Shown in pieces: positions 25,610 to 33,706 of a DNA stretch of 38,382 nucleotides. Below the pieces are notes generated by a model. That model saw only the letters and a list, made by a program, of their open reading frames with translations, was not told where the DNA came from and searched no databases. How positions within the stretch are numbered: the first letter of the stretch is position 1; the number at the start of each line of letters is the position of its first letter. Made by a program: the position numbers and the translations under genes. Source of the stretch: Fimbriimonadaceae bacterium (GTDB lineage Bacteria; Armatimonadota; UBA10988); contig JADZEX010000056.1 of NCBI GenBank assembly GCA_020850355.1, positions 1-38,382 of the forward strand. Reading direction: 5' to 3'.

Positions 25610-26383
25610 TCAGCCCTGCGGGTTGAGCACCACCACGGCGCAGCGCGGACGGCCCGGCCGGGCGATCGGCGTGTAGGTCGCCCGCACCGTGGTCTCGTCG
25701 CCGCTGGCGTTGGTGACGACGTACTCGGCATCGCAGACCGGCTCGTTGTTGAGCATCGAGCAGAGCCCGGGGCAACCGGACTTGGTGATCGGCGTCGCCA
25801 CCGCATCGTCGAGGTGGCAGCCGAACAGCTCGGCGCACAACGGGCCGTGCTGCAAGTCCTTGGCGGCCAGGCCGATCAGCTTCTCGGCAGCCTCGTTGCA
25901 GGTCAGGATGCGGCGCCGTTCGTCGATCAGGAAAGCCGGCTGGGTGCTGGCGGTGAGTGCCTCGGGCAGGGTGTCGCCGCGCGGCTCGGCCTTCCCCAAA
26001 ATCAGAGCCTCGTAGCTCGCGGCGTCTTCCAGTTCGGCCAACTCGGCCGGGTTGGAGAGCCGCACCGCCACCAGCCAGCCATCGTCGAGCGGCGCCTTGT
26101 TGACCAGGTGCGGCGTCATCCAGAGGGCCTCGTTGATCGCCACCACCTCGCCCTGGACCGGCGGGAAGAGCTGCGTCAGGCCGTAGCCGGCCGACTGCAG
26201 GTAGCCGAAGGGCAGGCCGAACGCAACCGGCGCGCCGAGGGCGGGCAGGCCGACATAGAAGATCTTCCCGAAGCGCTCCTGGCCATACGGGGTCAACCCG
26301 ACCATCGCCGTGTCACCTTCGCGGCGAACCCAGAGATGGCTGGCCGTGTACTGCAACTCGGTCGGCACGGTGTAGGTGTCCAT
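25610..26383 (-). CDS. GcvH-like domain fused to a cysteine-rich PAS domain
   Basis: From the ATG with GGAG 9 nt upstream, the protein has 257 residues. Residues 1-131 match glycine-cleavage H protein: HLWVRREGDTAMVGLTPYGQ, then GYLQSAGYGLTQLFPPVQGE, where the lipoylated lysine of GcvH is replaced by Y67, then the NEAL..PHLVNKAPLDDGWLVAVRL end. It therefore cannot carry lipoate in the usual way. Residues 146-252 form a PAS domain (AFLIDERRRILTCNEAAEKL) with many cysteines: C162, C183, C189, C204, C208, C217 and C248, including GCPGLC. These could bind a metal or Fe-S cluster or sense redox state. No output domain is present. It leads the operon with the DUF6785 and beta-helix genes. Confidence 0.8.
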   Translation of the reverse strand: MDTYTVPTELQYTASHLWVRREGDTAMVGLTPYGQERFGKIFYVGLPALGAPVAFGLPFGYLQSAGYGLTQLFPPVQGEVVAINEALWMTPHLVNKAPLDDGWLVAVRLSNPAELAELEDAASYEALILGKAEPRGDTLPEALTASTQPAFLIDERRRILTCNEAAEKLIGLAAKDLQHGPLCAELFGCHLDDAVATPITKSGCPGLCSMLNNEPVCDAEYVVTNASGDETTVRATYTPIARPGRPRCAVVVLNPQG

Positions 26384-26402
26384 GCGCTGCGCTCCTCGAC
26401 GG

Positions 26403-26432
26403 ATTCTACCGATAAGGGTGTGCAACACCCTT
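26403..26432 (-). promoter_or_regulatory. Promoter with 19-bp palindromic operator, GcvH-like/PAS operon
   Basis: On the minus strand a TAGAAT -10 (26408-26403) lies about 20 nt before the ATG at 26383. Just upstream is a perfect inverted repeat AAGGGTGT-GCA-ACACCCTT (26414-26432) covering the spacer and -35 position, where no good -35 hexamer exists. This fits an operator for a dimeric regulator, probably an activator given the missing -35. It could alternatively form an RNA hairpin if read from the other side. Confidence 0.55.
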
Positions 26433-26473
26433 GCCGTCTGACAAGGGCCGCCGAGCCGCCAGCCGCGAGTGCG

Positions 26474-26502
26474 TTGACGGCGCTGCCGGGCGAGAGTAGA
26501 CT
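26474..26502 (+). promoter_or_regulatory. Candidate promoter of the L-rhamnose isomerase gene
   Basis: TTGACG (26474-26479) and TAGACT (26497-26502) are 17 bp apart, with a start expected near 26509 and a leader of about 24 nt holding AAGGAG (26517-26522). It is divergent from the GcvH-like/PAS promoter, and the palindrome at 26414-26432 lies 40 bp upstream of it, so one regulator could affect both. Confidence 0.55.
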
Positions 26503-26532
26503 CGCGCCAACACCGCAAGGAGCTGTGTGTCC

Positions 26533-27759
26533 ATGTCGAGCAACCCCGCGTACGAGCTGCTGGCGGCCAAGTTGGCCGCCAAGGGCCTCTCCATCGATGA
26601 GATCAAGGGCCGCCTGAAGACCCAGTGCATCGAGACCCCGAGCTGGGGCTACGCCGACAGCGGCACGCGCTTCGGCAGCTTCAAGCAGCCCGGCGCGGCC
26701 ATCAGCATTGCCGAGAAGCTGGCCGACGCCGGACAGGTCCACCAGTTCACCGGCGTCGCCCCAAAGGTGGCGATGCACGTGCTCTGGGACCTGCCCGACG
26801 ACGACGCGCTGCAGTCGGTGCCCGCCGCCGCCGCGGCCGCCGGGGTGCGCATCGGGAGCATCAACCCGAACGTCTTCCAGGACCAGGAATACAAGCTGGG
26901 CAGCTTCTGCCACCACGACGCCGAGGTCCGCCGGAAGGCCATCGACCACAGCCTGTTCTGCCTCGACGTCGCCAAAGCCGTCGACTCCGATGTGATCAGC
27001 TTCTGGCTGGCCGACGGCACCAACTACCCCGGCCAGGACAGCTTCATCGCCCGCAAGCACCGCCTCCAGGAGGGCTTCGCCGAGGTCTACGCGGCGATGC
27101 CGCCCGAGATGCTGATGCTCGTCGAGTACAAGTTCTTTGAGCCGGCGTTCTACCACACCGACCTGTGCGACTGGGGCCAGTCGCTGCTGCTCTGCCGCCA
27201 CCTCGGGCCGCAGGCCAAGGTGCTGGTCGACCTCGGGCACCACGCCCAGGGCGTCAACATCGAGCACATCGTCGCGACGCTGCTGGACGAAGGCATGCTC
27301 GGCGGCTTCCACTTCAACAACCGCAAGTACGGTGACGACGACCTGACCTGCGGGGCGATCAACCCGTACGAGTTCTACTTGATCTACAACGAGCTGGCGG
27401 CGGCCGAAGAGGACAGCCGACTGCGCTGCCGGGTCGAGTACATGATCGACCAGTCGCACAACATCAAGCTCAAGATCCCGGCGATGATCCAGACCGTGAT
27501 GACCATCCAGGCCGCCTACGCCAAGGCGCTCTGCGTCGACCGCGCCGAGCTGGCCGCGGCCCGCGAGGCTGGCGACACGCAGGCCGCCGAGCTGGTGCTG
27601 GTCGACGCCTACGACACCGACGTGCGGCCGTTGCTGGCCGTGGTGCGCGCTGAGATGGGCCTCGACCCGGATCCGCTGAAGGCTTACTTCGCCAGCGGCT
27701 ACCAGGAGACCATCGAATCCGAGCGCGGCTTCCGCCAAGGGCGGGGCCTCGGCTCATGA
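26533..27759 (+). CDS. rhaI: L-rhamnose isomerase (Pseudomonas-type)
   Basis: The 408-residue TIM-barrel isomerase interconverts L-rhamnose and L-rhamnulose (and often other aldoses and ketoses) using two metal ions. Spacing of the ligands matches the Pseudomonas stutzeri enzyme: E198 in VEYK, D233 and H236 in VDLGHH, H260 in GFHFNN, D268 and D306 in DQSHN. The protein is complete. The chosen ATG has AAGGAG 10 nt upstream; a GTG at 26527, six bases earlier, is an alternative. The stop overlaps the next start (ATGA). No rhamnulokinase, aldolase or lactaldehyde dehydrogenase gene is in the window, so the rest of the pathway must lie elsewhere. Confidence 0.88.
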   Translation: MSSNPAYELLAAKLAAKGLSIDEIKGRLKTQCIETPSWGYADSGTRFGSFKQPGAAISIAEKLADAGQVHQFTGVAPKVAMHVLWDLPDDDALQSVPAAAAAAGVRIGSINPNVFQDQEYKLGSFCHHDAEVRRKAIDHSLFCLDVAKAVDSDVISFWLADGTNYPGQDSFIARKHRLQEGFAEVYAAMPPEMLMLVEYKFFEPAFYHTDLCDWGQSLLLCRHLGPQAKVLVDLGHHAQGVNIEHIVATLLDEGMLGGFHFNNRKYGDDDLTCGAINPYEFYLIYNELAAAEEDSRLRCRVEYMIDQSHNIKLKIPAMIQTVMTIQAAYAKALCVDRAELAAAREAGDTQAAELVLVDAYDTDVRPLLAVVRAEMGLDPDPLKAYFASGYQETIESERGFRQGRGLGS

Positions 27760-28586
27760 CTCCCGCGGGCCTCTGGCGAACGTTCGCCGACGGGCCCGAG
27801 GAGCGACCCCGCCGAGCGGCGGTGGCGGTGGTGCTCGGCCTGCTGGCCAGCGCCAACGCCACCCTGCTCGGCCTGGCGTTGCCCTGGCGGCTCGGCCGCT
27901 ACACCACCCTTTGCTACGTGCTGCTGGCGCTACTCGGCCAACTCGGCCCGCGCTGGCTGCGGCGGCTGCACTGGGTTGGGCTGGCCGGCCTGGTGACCCT
28001 CAGTACCGTCGTCGCGACGACCCCGCTGGCGCCGACGCTGCTGGCGCAACGGGTCGTCGACGACGGGCCCGCGCCGGCCGACGTGATCGTCGTGCTCAGC
28101 GCGTCGACCTGGTCCACGTCGCTCAACGCCGCGTCGCTCGAACGGTGGCTGCACGGCGTCGAGTTGCTCCACGCCGGCTGGGCCCCGGCGATCGTCTTCA
28201 CCGGCGACCCGCTCAACCGGCTGAACCGCTTCGACGCGCTGGGGCCCGCGACGATGGCGGCGGTGGGGCTCCCAACGGCGGCCGTGGTGCCCTTCGAGGC
28301 GCCGCCGCGCACGCCGCTGACGACCTGGGACGAGGCCCAGGCGATCCGCGCGATGGGCCAGGCCCGCGGCTGGCAGCGGGTCTTGCTGGTGACCTCGCCG
28401 AGCCACACCCAACGCAGCAAGCTGGCTTTCGAGGCGCAGGGACTGGCGGTGCGGGTGGTGCCGGCGGCCAGTACGAAGTACGACCGCGTGCGGCCGACGC
28501 GGCCGGCCTGGCGCCTGGCGATGTTCCAGGACTGGGTCTACGAGACCACGGCGCTGGCGGTCTACCGCCTACGGGGTCGTTTCTGA
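27756..28586 (+). CDS. ElyC/SanA/YdcF-family (DUF218) membrane protein
   Basis: The 276 residues begin with three hydrophobic segments (about 21-41, 48-66, 71-91), followed by a DUF218 domain from about 107 (ADVIVVLSAS, GWAPAIVFTGDPLNR, TTWDEAQAIRAMGQARGWQRVLLVTSPSHTQRS broken by loops). DUF218 proteins such as ElyC and SanA affect envelope or peptidoglycan/polysaccharide assembly in enterobacteria, but their chemistry is not settled. It overlaps the rhamnose isomerase stop by 4 nt, so it is translationally coupled to it. Its 3' end overlaps the 3' end of the convergent deacetylase-family gene by 18 bp. Confidence 0.82.
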   Translation: MTPAGLWRTFADGPEERPRRAAVAVVLGLLASANATLLGLALPWRLGRYTTLCYVLLALLGQLGPRWLRRLHWVGLAGLVTLSTVVATTPLAPTLLAQRVVDDGPAPADVIVVLSASTWSTSLNAASLERWLHGVELLHAGWAPAIVFTGDPLNRLNRFDALGPATMAAVGLPTAAVVPFEAPPRTPLTTWDEAQAIRAMGQARGWQRVLLVTSPSHTQRSKLAFEAQGLAVRVVPAASTKYDRVRPTRPAWRLAMFQDWVYETTALAVYRLRGRF

Positions 28587-29543
28587 GGTCCCGCCCGCCG
28601 CGGCCACGGGCAGCCCCAGCAGGCCGTGCAGAATGTGGACGCTGCCCTCGGCCAGCGCCGTCAGGTCGTAACCGCCCTCGAGGCAGACCACCAGCCGACC
28701 GGCGCACAGCTCGGTGGCCCATTCGGCGGCGCGCAGCGTCATCTGCCGGAAGCCCTCGGCGCTGACTCGCATCTCGCCGAGCGGGTCGCGTTCGTGGATG
28801 TCCATCCCGGCCGAGACCAGCAGCAGATCGGGCTGGAAACCGGCGATCGCCGGGGCGACAGTCTCGTCGAGCAGGTCGAGGTACTCCTGCGTCCGCCGCC
28901 CGGCGCGCAGTGGCAGATTCAGCGTGGTGCCCTCGCCGGCGCCGGCGCCGCGCTCGTCGGCGTCGCCGGTGAAGGGGTACCAGGGCGCCTGGTGCATCGA
29001 GCAGAAGAAGACGCTGGGGTCGCTGTAGAAGGCGTCCTGCGTGCCGTTGCCGTGGTGCACGTCCCAGTCCAGAATGGCCACCCGCTCACAGCCCAGCGAG
29101 CGGGCGTGGCGCGCGGCGACGGCGATGTTGTTGAACAGGCAGAAGCCCATCCCGCGGCCCGGCCGGGCATGGTGGCCAGGCGGTCGGGAGGCCACGAAGG
29201 CGTTGCTGACCTTGCCCGCCAGGACCGCCTCGACCGCCGTCAGCGCCCCGCCCGCACTGAGCAGGGCGACCTCGTAGCTGGCGGCCGAGACGGGCGTATC
29301 GACATCCAGGGCGCCGCCCCCCGCCGCGGCCAGCTCGGCGACGTCGTCGACATAGAGCGGGTCGTGGACTCGTTCGACTTCGGCCCGGGTCGCCGCGCGG
29401 GGCTCCAGCAGCAGCAGATCGCAGAGTGCCGGGTACTCGCCCATCGCCGCCACAATCGCCCGCAACCGCCGGGGCTGCTCGGGATGAAACGGCCCGGTGT
29501 CGTGGTTCAGGTACGTCGTCGAGGTCACCAAACCGCTGGCCAT
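28569..29543 (-). CDS. Histone-deacetylase-family (HDAC/AcuC/APAH-like) zinc amidohydrolase
   Basis: The 324-residue arginase-fold enzyme has an intact HDAC active site: catalytic histidines H124-H125 in RPPGHHARPG, zinc ligands D161 and H163 in LDWDVHHGNG and D248 in SAGMD, and the transition-state tyrosine Y292 in LEGGYDL. Bacterial members deacetylate polyamines, acetoin-related compounds or protein lysines, so the substrate is not fixed. It starts 9 nt after the dnaE stop with GTAAGG upstream, and is probably co-transcribed with dnaE. Its 3' end overlaps the DUF218 gene by 18 bp on the other strand. Confidence 0.9.
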   Translation of the reverse strand: MASGLVTSTTYLNHDTGPFHPEQPRRLRAIVAAMGEYPALCDLLLLEPRAATRAEVERVHDPLYVDDVAELAAAGGGALDVDTPVSAASYEVALLSAGGALTAVEAVLAGKVSNAFVASRPPGHHARPGRGMGFCLFNNIAVAARHARSLGCERVAILDWDVHHGNGTQDAFYSDPSVFFCSMHQAPWYPFTGDADERGAGAGEGTTLNLPLRAGRRTQEYLDLLDETVAPAIAGFQPDLLLVSAGMDIHERDPLGEMRVSAEGFRQMTLRAAEWATELCAGRLVVCLEGGYDLTALAEGSVHILHGLLGLPVAAAGGTSETTP

Positions 29544-29552
29544 ACGCCTTAC

Positions 29553-32500
29553 TCACTCGACCGCCACAGCGCCGTCCGCGCCGACCGCCACCAGCGCCTC
29601 ATGGAGCGCCGTGGTGTAGACCGCGTCGAACTGCGCCGGCAACCTGATACGGCGGTGCGCCACGCCATCCTCCAACCGCAGGATCACCGGCGTGCCGCCG
29701 GGGTAGCGGCGGAGCGCGGAGGAGACCTCTTGCAGGACCCCCCGCAGATCGCCGCCGACCTGCACCGGCACCTCGATCGCCACCGGGCCGCCGAGCTGCG
29801 CCAGCGACTGCGCCCACTCCTCGGCGGCCGTCGCCTCGGCCCGTGCTTCTTCGCGGCGGGCCGCCGCCGGCTTCAGCTTGCGCCACTCGCTGAGCGGCAC
29901 CAGGCGGTCCACCAGCACCCCCGGCAGCCCGTTGCCCCGGACCGGGTCCGGCGCCTCGGTCTTGCCCTGCACCAGCACCAGGTTGTCCAGTTGCACCAGC
30001 TCGCGGCACTTCTCGTAGACCCGCGGGAAGACCACCAGCGAGGTCACGCCGCGGCCGTCGTTGAGCTTCAGCCGCGCCATGTCGTCGCCCTTCTTGGTGG
30101 TGAAGGCGTAGACATCCTCAATCACCCCGCCCAGCAGTACCGTCGTCTCGGCCCGGAACTCGGCCAGGCCGGTCGAGCCGTCCAGCTCCAGCTCGATGTC
30201 GCGCAGCAGCTTCAGCTTGTCGCCCAGCGGGTTCTCGAACAGGATCAGCCCCAGCAGCTCGGTGTCGAGCTGCCGCAGCTCGTCCGGGCTGAACTCGCTG
30301 AGGTTCTTCGGGCGCGGCGCCAGCGTGGCCGTTCCGTCGTCGTCGCCAAACAGACTGCCCTGCCCGACCGCGGCGTCGGCCTTGTCGCGGTGCGCCGCCT
30401 CGTAGATCGCCTCGTAGCAGTCCAGCAACTGCCGGCGGTTGCCGAACGCGCGGCAGGCGCCGGCCCGAATCAGCTTCTCGACCGCCGCCTTCGGGACCGC
30501 CTTGCTGTCGACTCGGCGACAGAAGTCGTAGAGGTCACTGAACTCGCCGGCGGCCCGTCGTTCGGCCAGCAGGTGCTCGCTGACGGCCAGCCCGACGCCG
30601 TTGACCGCACCCAGGCCGTAGACGATGTGGTCTTCGTGGACCTCGAAGTTGACCCCGCCGGTGTTGACGCAGGGCGGCAGCACCTCGATCCCCATCGCGC
30701 GGGTGTCCTGCACAAAGTTCACAATCTTGTCGCGCTTGTCCATCACGCTGGTGAGCTGCGCGGCCATGAACTCGTGGGGGTAGTTCGCCTTGAGGTAGGC
30801 CGTCCAGTACGAGACCACTGCGTAGCACGCGCTGTGCGCCTTGTTGAAGGCGTATTTGGCGAACTTCTCGATGATCAGCATCAGCTCTTCGGCGACGCTT
30901 TCGGCGATGCCGTTCTTGACGCAGCCGCTGATCACGTCCTGCCGGACCTTGGCCATCGTGGCGGCGTCCTTCTTGCCCACCGCCTTCCGAATCGAGTCGG
31001 CGCCGGCCAGCGTGAAGCCAGCCAGGTCGCGCCCGATCTGCATCACCTGTTCCTGGTAGACGATGATGCCGTAGGTGCTCTCGAGGATCGGCTGCAACAA
31101 CGGGTGGAGGTACTCGACCGGCTGCTCGCCATGCTTGCGCGCCACGTAGTCGGCGATGAAGTCCATCGGGCCCGGCCGGTAGAGCGCCACCAGCGCCACG
31201 ATGTCGTCGACACAGTCGGGCCGCAGGTCGCGGCAGACCCGCTGAAAGCCGCTGCTCTCGAGCTGGAAGACGCCAATCACGTCGCCGCGGCTGATCAGCT
31301 CGAAGGTCTTCGGATCGTCCAGCGGGATCGCCCGGACGTCGAACTCGGGCAGGCCATGCTTCTCACGCACCAGGCGGCAGGCCTCGTCGATGACGGTCAT
31401 CGTCCGGAGGCCCAGGAAGTCCATCTTGAGCAGCCCGATCTTCTCGATGGCTCCCATATCGAACTGGGTGACGATGTCCTGACCGCCCGACACGCGGCAC
31501 AGCGGGACGTAGTTGTCGAGGTCGTCGCGGCCGATCACCAGTGCCGCGGCGTGGATCGAGGTGTGTCGCGCCAACCCCTCCAGGCGCAACGCGTTGTCCA
31601 CGACCTGGGCCACCTGGGCGTCGGTCTCGTACCGCCGCCGCAACTCCTCGACCTCCTTGAGCGCCTCGCTGAGCTTGGTGCCCGGCTTTTCCGGCACCAG
31701 TGCGGTGAGGCCGTTGACCACCTCGATCGGCACCTCCAGCACCCGGCCGACGTCCTTGATGGCGGCTTTCGCGCCGAGCGTCCCGTAGGTCACAATCTTG
31801 GCGGTGCGGTTCGGGCCGTACTTCTCGATGGTGTAGGCGACCACTTCCTCGCGCCGCTCCGGCGGGAAGTCGATGTCGATGTCCGGGGCGCTCGGCCGTT
31901 CGGGGTTCAGGAACCGCTCAAACAGCAGGTCATACTGCAGCGGGTCCAGCTCGGTGATGCCCAGCACATAGGCCACCATGCTGCCCGCCGCGCTGCCGCG
32001 GCCCGGGCCGACCCGGATCCCGCGCCGCTTCGCGAAGTCGATCAGGTCCCAGACGATCAGGAAGTACGGGCTGTAGCCCTTCGCCTCGATCACGCTCAGC
32101 TCATAGTCCAGCCGCTGGCGGACCGCGGGGGTCACGGGATCGTAGAACCGGCCGAGCCGTTCGTCGCAGATCCGGCGCAGATACTCCGGCGCGGTGGTCC
32201 CCTCAGGCACCGGGAACTCCGGCAGCACCAGGTCGCCGAACTTGAGCTGCACGTTGCAGCGCTCGGCCAGCTCGCGAGTCCGCAACAGGGCGTCTGGCAG
32301 CTCACCGAAGAGCTGCCACATCTGGTCGGCGCTCCGGAAGTAGAGCTCGCGGCTGCTCATCCGCATGCGGTCGGGCTGGCTCTGCAGACAGCCCGTCTGG
32401 ATGCACAGCAAGAGGTCCTGCGGCCCGGCGTCCGACTCCTTGACGTAATGCACGTCGTTCGTGGCGACCAGCGGAATGCCCGTCTCGCGGCTCAGCTCGA

Positions 32501-33092
32501 TCAACGCCAGGTTGACCCGCTGCTGGTCCTCGGTGTGGTGGTCCATCAGCTCCAGGAAGAAGTGCTCGGGGCCGAACAGCTCGCGGTACTTCTCGGCCGA
32601 CCGCCGCGCCGCGGGCAGGTTGCCATTCAGAATCGCCTGCGGGATCTCCCCGCCGAGGCAGGCCGACATCGCAATCAGCCCGGCGGTGTGCTGCGAGAGC
32701 AACTCGAAGTCGAGGCGCGGCTTGTAGTAGAAGCCGTTCAGCCAACTGTCCGAGACCATCTTGAGCAGGTTGCGCCAGCCGGTCTCGTTCTCGCAGAGCA
32801 GCGTGAAGTGGCAGAGGTGGCGCCCGGTGTCGCCGCTCGACCGCACCTTGTCCAGCCGGGAGCCCTCCGACAGCAGGTAGGCTTCGACGCCCAGGATCGG
32901 CTTGACGCCCTGGTCGGTACACGCCTTGTAGAACTCGACCGCCGCGAAGAGGCTGCCGTGGTCGGTCAACGCGACCGCCGGCATCCCCCAATCAGCGGCC
33001 GTCGTGGCGATCTCCGCGCACCGCGCGGCGCCGTCCAGCAGGCTGTACTCGGTGTGCAGATGGAGGTGGACAAAGTCGCGCGCGCCGGCCAT
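29553..33092 (-). CDS. dnaE: DNA polymerase III subunit alpha (DnaE1-type)
   Basis: At 1179 residues this is a full-length replicative polymerase. The N-terminal PHP domain keeps its metal motifs (HLHLHTEYSLLDG at 9-21, LTDHGSLFA at 42-50, TNDVHYV at 211-217). The polymerase core has GPGRGSAAGS (362-371) and the catalytic aspartates D404 and D406 in PDIDIDFP, with MDFLGLRTM carrying the third. Helix-hairpin-helix and OB-fold (VLLGGVIEDVYAFTTKKGDDMARLKLND) parts follow. It starts at an ATG with GGGAGG 7 nt upstream and has its own promoter. There is no 3'-5' exonuclease domain, as expected for DnaE rather than PolC; proofreading would come from the PHP domain or a separate DnaQ. Confidence 0.97.
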   Translation of the reverse strand: MAGARDFVHLHLHTEYSLLDGAARCAEIATTAADWGMPAVALTDHGSLFAAVEFYKACTDQGVKPILGVEAYLLSEGSRLDKVRSSGDTGRHLCHFTLLCENETGWRNLLKMVSDSWLNGFYYKPRLDFELLSQHTAGLIAMSACLGGEIPQAILNGNLPAARRSAEKYRELFGPEHFFLELMDHHTEDQQRVNLALIELSRETGIPLVATNDVHYVKESDAGPQDLLLCIQTGCLQSQPDRMRMSSRELYFRSADQMWQLFGELPDALLRTRELAERCNVQLKFGDLVLPEFPVPEGTTAPEYLRRICDERLGRFYDPVTPAVRQRLDYELSVIEAKGYSPYFLIVWDLIDFAKRRGIRVGPGRGSAAGSMVAYVLGITELDPLQYDLLFERFLNPERPSAPDIDIDFPPERREEVVAYTIEKYGPNRTAKIVTYGTLGAKAAIKDVGRVLEVPIEVVNGLTALVPEKPGTKLSEALKEVEELRRRYETDAQVAQVVDNALRLEGLARHTSIHAAALVIGRDDLDNYVPLCRVSGGQDIVTQFDMGAIEKIGLLKMDFLGLRTMTVIDEACRLVREKHGLPEFDVRAIPLDDPKTFELISRGDVIGVFQLESSGFQRVCRDLRPDCVDDIVALVALYRPGPMDFIADYVARKHGEQPVEYLHPLLQPILESTYGIIVYQEQVMQIGRDLAGFTLAGADSIRKAVGKKDAATMAKVRQDVISGCVKNGIAESVAEELMLIIEKFAKYAFNKAHSACYAVVSYWTAYLKANYPHEFMAAQLTSVMDKRDKIVNFVQDTRAMGIEVLPPCVNTGGVNFEVHEDHIVYGLGAVNGVGLAVSEHLLAERRAAGEFSDLYDFCRRVDSKAVPKAAVEKLIRAGACRAFGNRRQLLDCYEAIYEAAHRDKADAAVGQGSLFGDDDGTATLAPRPKNLSEFSPDELRQLDTELLGLILFENPLGDKLKLLRDIELELDGSTGLAEFRAETTVLLGGVIEDVYAFTTKKGDDMARLKLNDGRGVTSLVVFPRVYEKCRELVQLDNLVLVQGKTEAPDPVRGNGLPGVLVDRLVPLSEWRKLKPAAARREEARAEATAAEEWAQSLAQLGGPVAIEVPVQVGGDLRGVLQEVSSALRRYPGGTPVILRLEDGVAHRRIRLPAQFDAVYTTALHEALVAVGADGAVAVE

Positions 33093-33133
33093 GCAGAATC
33101 CTCCCGAGGGCGTCGCTCAAGGCTGTGGATCGG

Positions 33134-33162
33134 AGTGTAGCATCGCGCCGAGGCGCCGACAA
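33134..33162 (-). promoter_or_regulatory. Candidate dnaE promoter
   Basis: On the minus strand TTGTCG (33162-33157) and TACACT (33139-33134) are separated by 17 bp. Transcription would begin near 33127, giving a leader of about 35 nt. It is back to back with a plus-strand promoter at 33206. Confidence 0.55.
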
Positions 33163-33205
33163 GGGCGGGCTGCGGGGGCTGGCGAGGGCCGGTGGCGAGG
33201 GCTGC

Positions 33206-33235
33206 TTGACTGGCTGGGCATCGCCCGGTGATACT
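33206..33235 (+). promoter_or_regulatory. Candidate promoter of the small gene/ImmA-like pair
   Basis: TTGACT (33206-33211), an 18-bp spacer and GATACT (33230-33235): hexamers and spacing are identical to the IclR-operon promoter at 107-136. The start near 33242 leaves a leader of about 110 nt with no other gene in it. Confidence 0.5.
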
Positions 33236-33353
33236 TGCTCGAGCCAGCGTCGCAGCCGCCAGGCGCGGCGGGTAGGGGGCCTATGCGGCGCGCTCGGTCG
33301 CGGAAGGAATGACCGTGAAGTCACCCGGTCGACGTCGCCCGTTGCAGCGCAAG

Positions 33354-33706
33354 ATGACCGGCGAGCCGCCACCCAACTGCGCGGCCATCGTCGATCGGGT
33401 GCGCTACCGCGGTAGTCCCGAACACAAGGACTGCCCATCGTTTGCGGGCTGGCCCCGGCCGCGGGCCGACGCCTCGATCTGCGACGCTCCCTGGCGAGCG
33501 ATCCGGAGCCGATCACGCAGTGGCTGCGGCAGGCCATCCAGGCCGGCCAGGTCAGCGCGGCGCGCGACGGTGACTACCCGCGCTATGTCTGGCACCTCGT
33601 CGGCGAGCAGTGGTATGAGGCGCGGTTGACGAACCAGGACAGCGGGGAGTACAAGGGGTACCCGCTGGAGGCCGCTGAGGCCCCAGCCGGAGCGGCCTGT
33701 GAGTGA
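33354..33706 (+). pseudogene. Small partner protein of ImmA/IrrE-like gene, broken by a frameshift
   Basis: Two frames together encode one recognisable protein of about 117 residues. The first frame gives MTGEPPPNCAAIVDRVRYRG SPEHKDCPSF and on to ADASICD; from about 33485 the -1 frame continues with RSLASDPEPITQWLRQAIQA, then DYPRYVWHLVGEQWYEARL and GEYKGYPLE. This matches, from memory, a widespread small family that sits beside ImmA/IrrE-like genes. One base seems lost near 33483-33485 (GAC CGC became GACGC). There is no slippery run, so it is a real mutation or an assembly error rather than evident programmed shifting. The upstream ATG at 33309 and GTG at 33399 are other possible starts. 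The reading frame ends at 33706, overlapping the next start by 8 nt. Confidence 0.7.

Noticed and set aside
28626-33140. A 1504-codon open frame antisense to dnaE and the deacetylase gene
   Set aside because: It mirrors codon-position GC bias of two certain genes on the other strand and its translation has no family feature (His/Gln/Val-rich).
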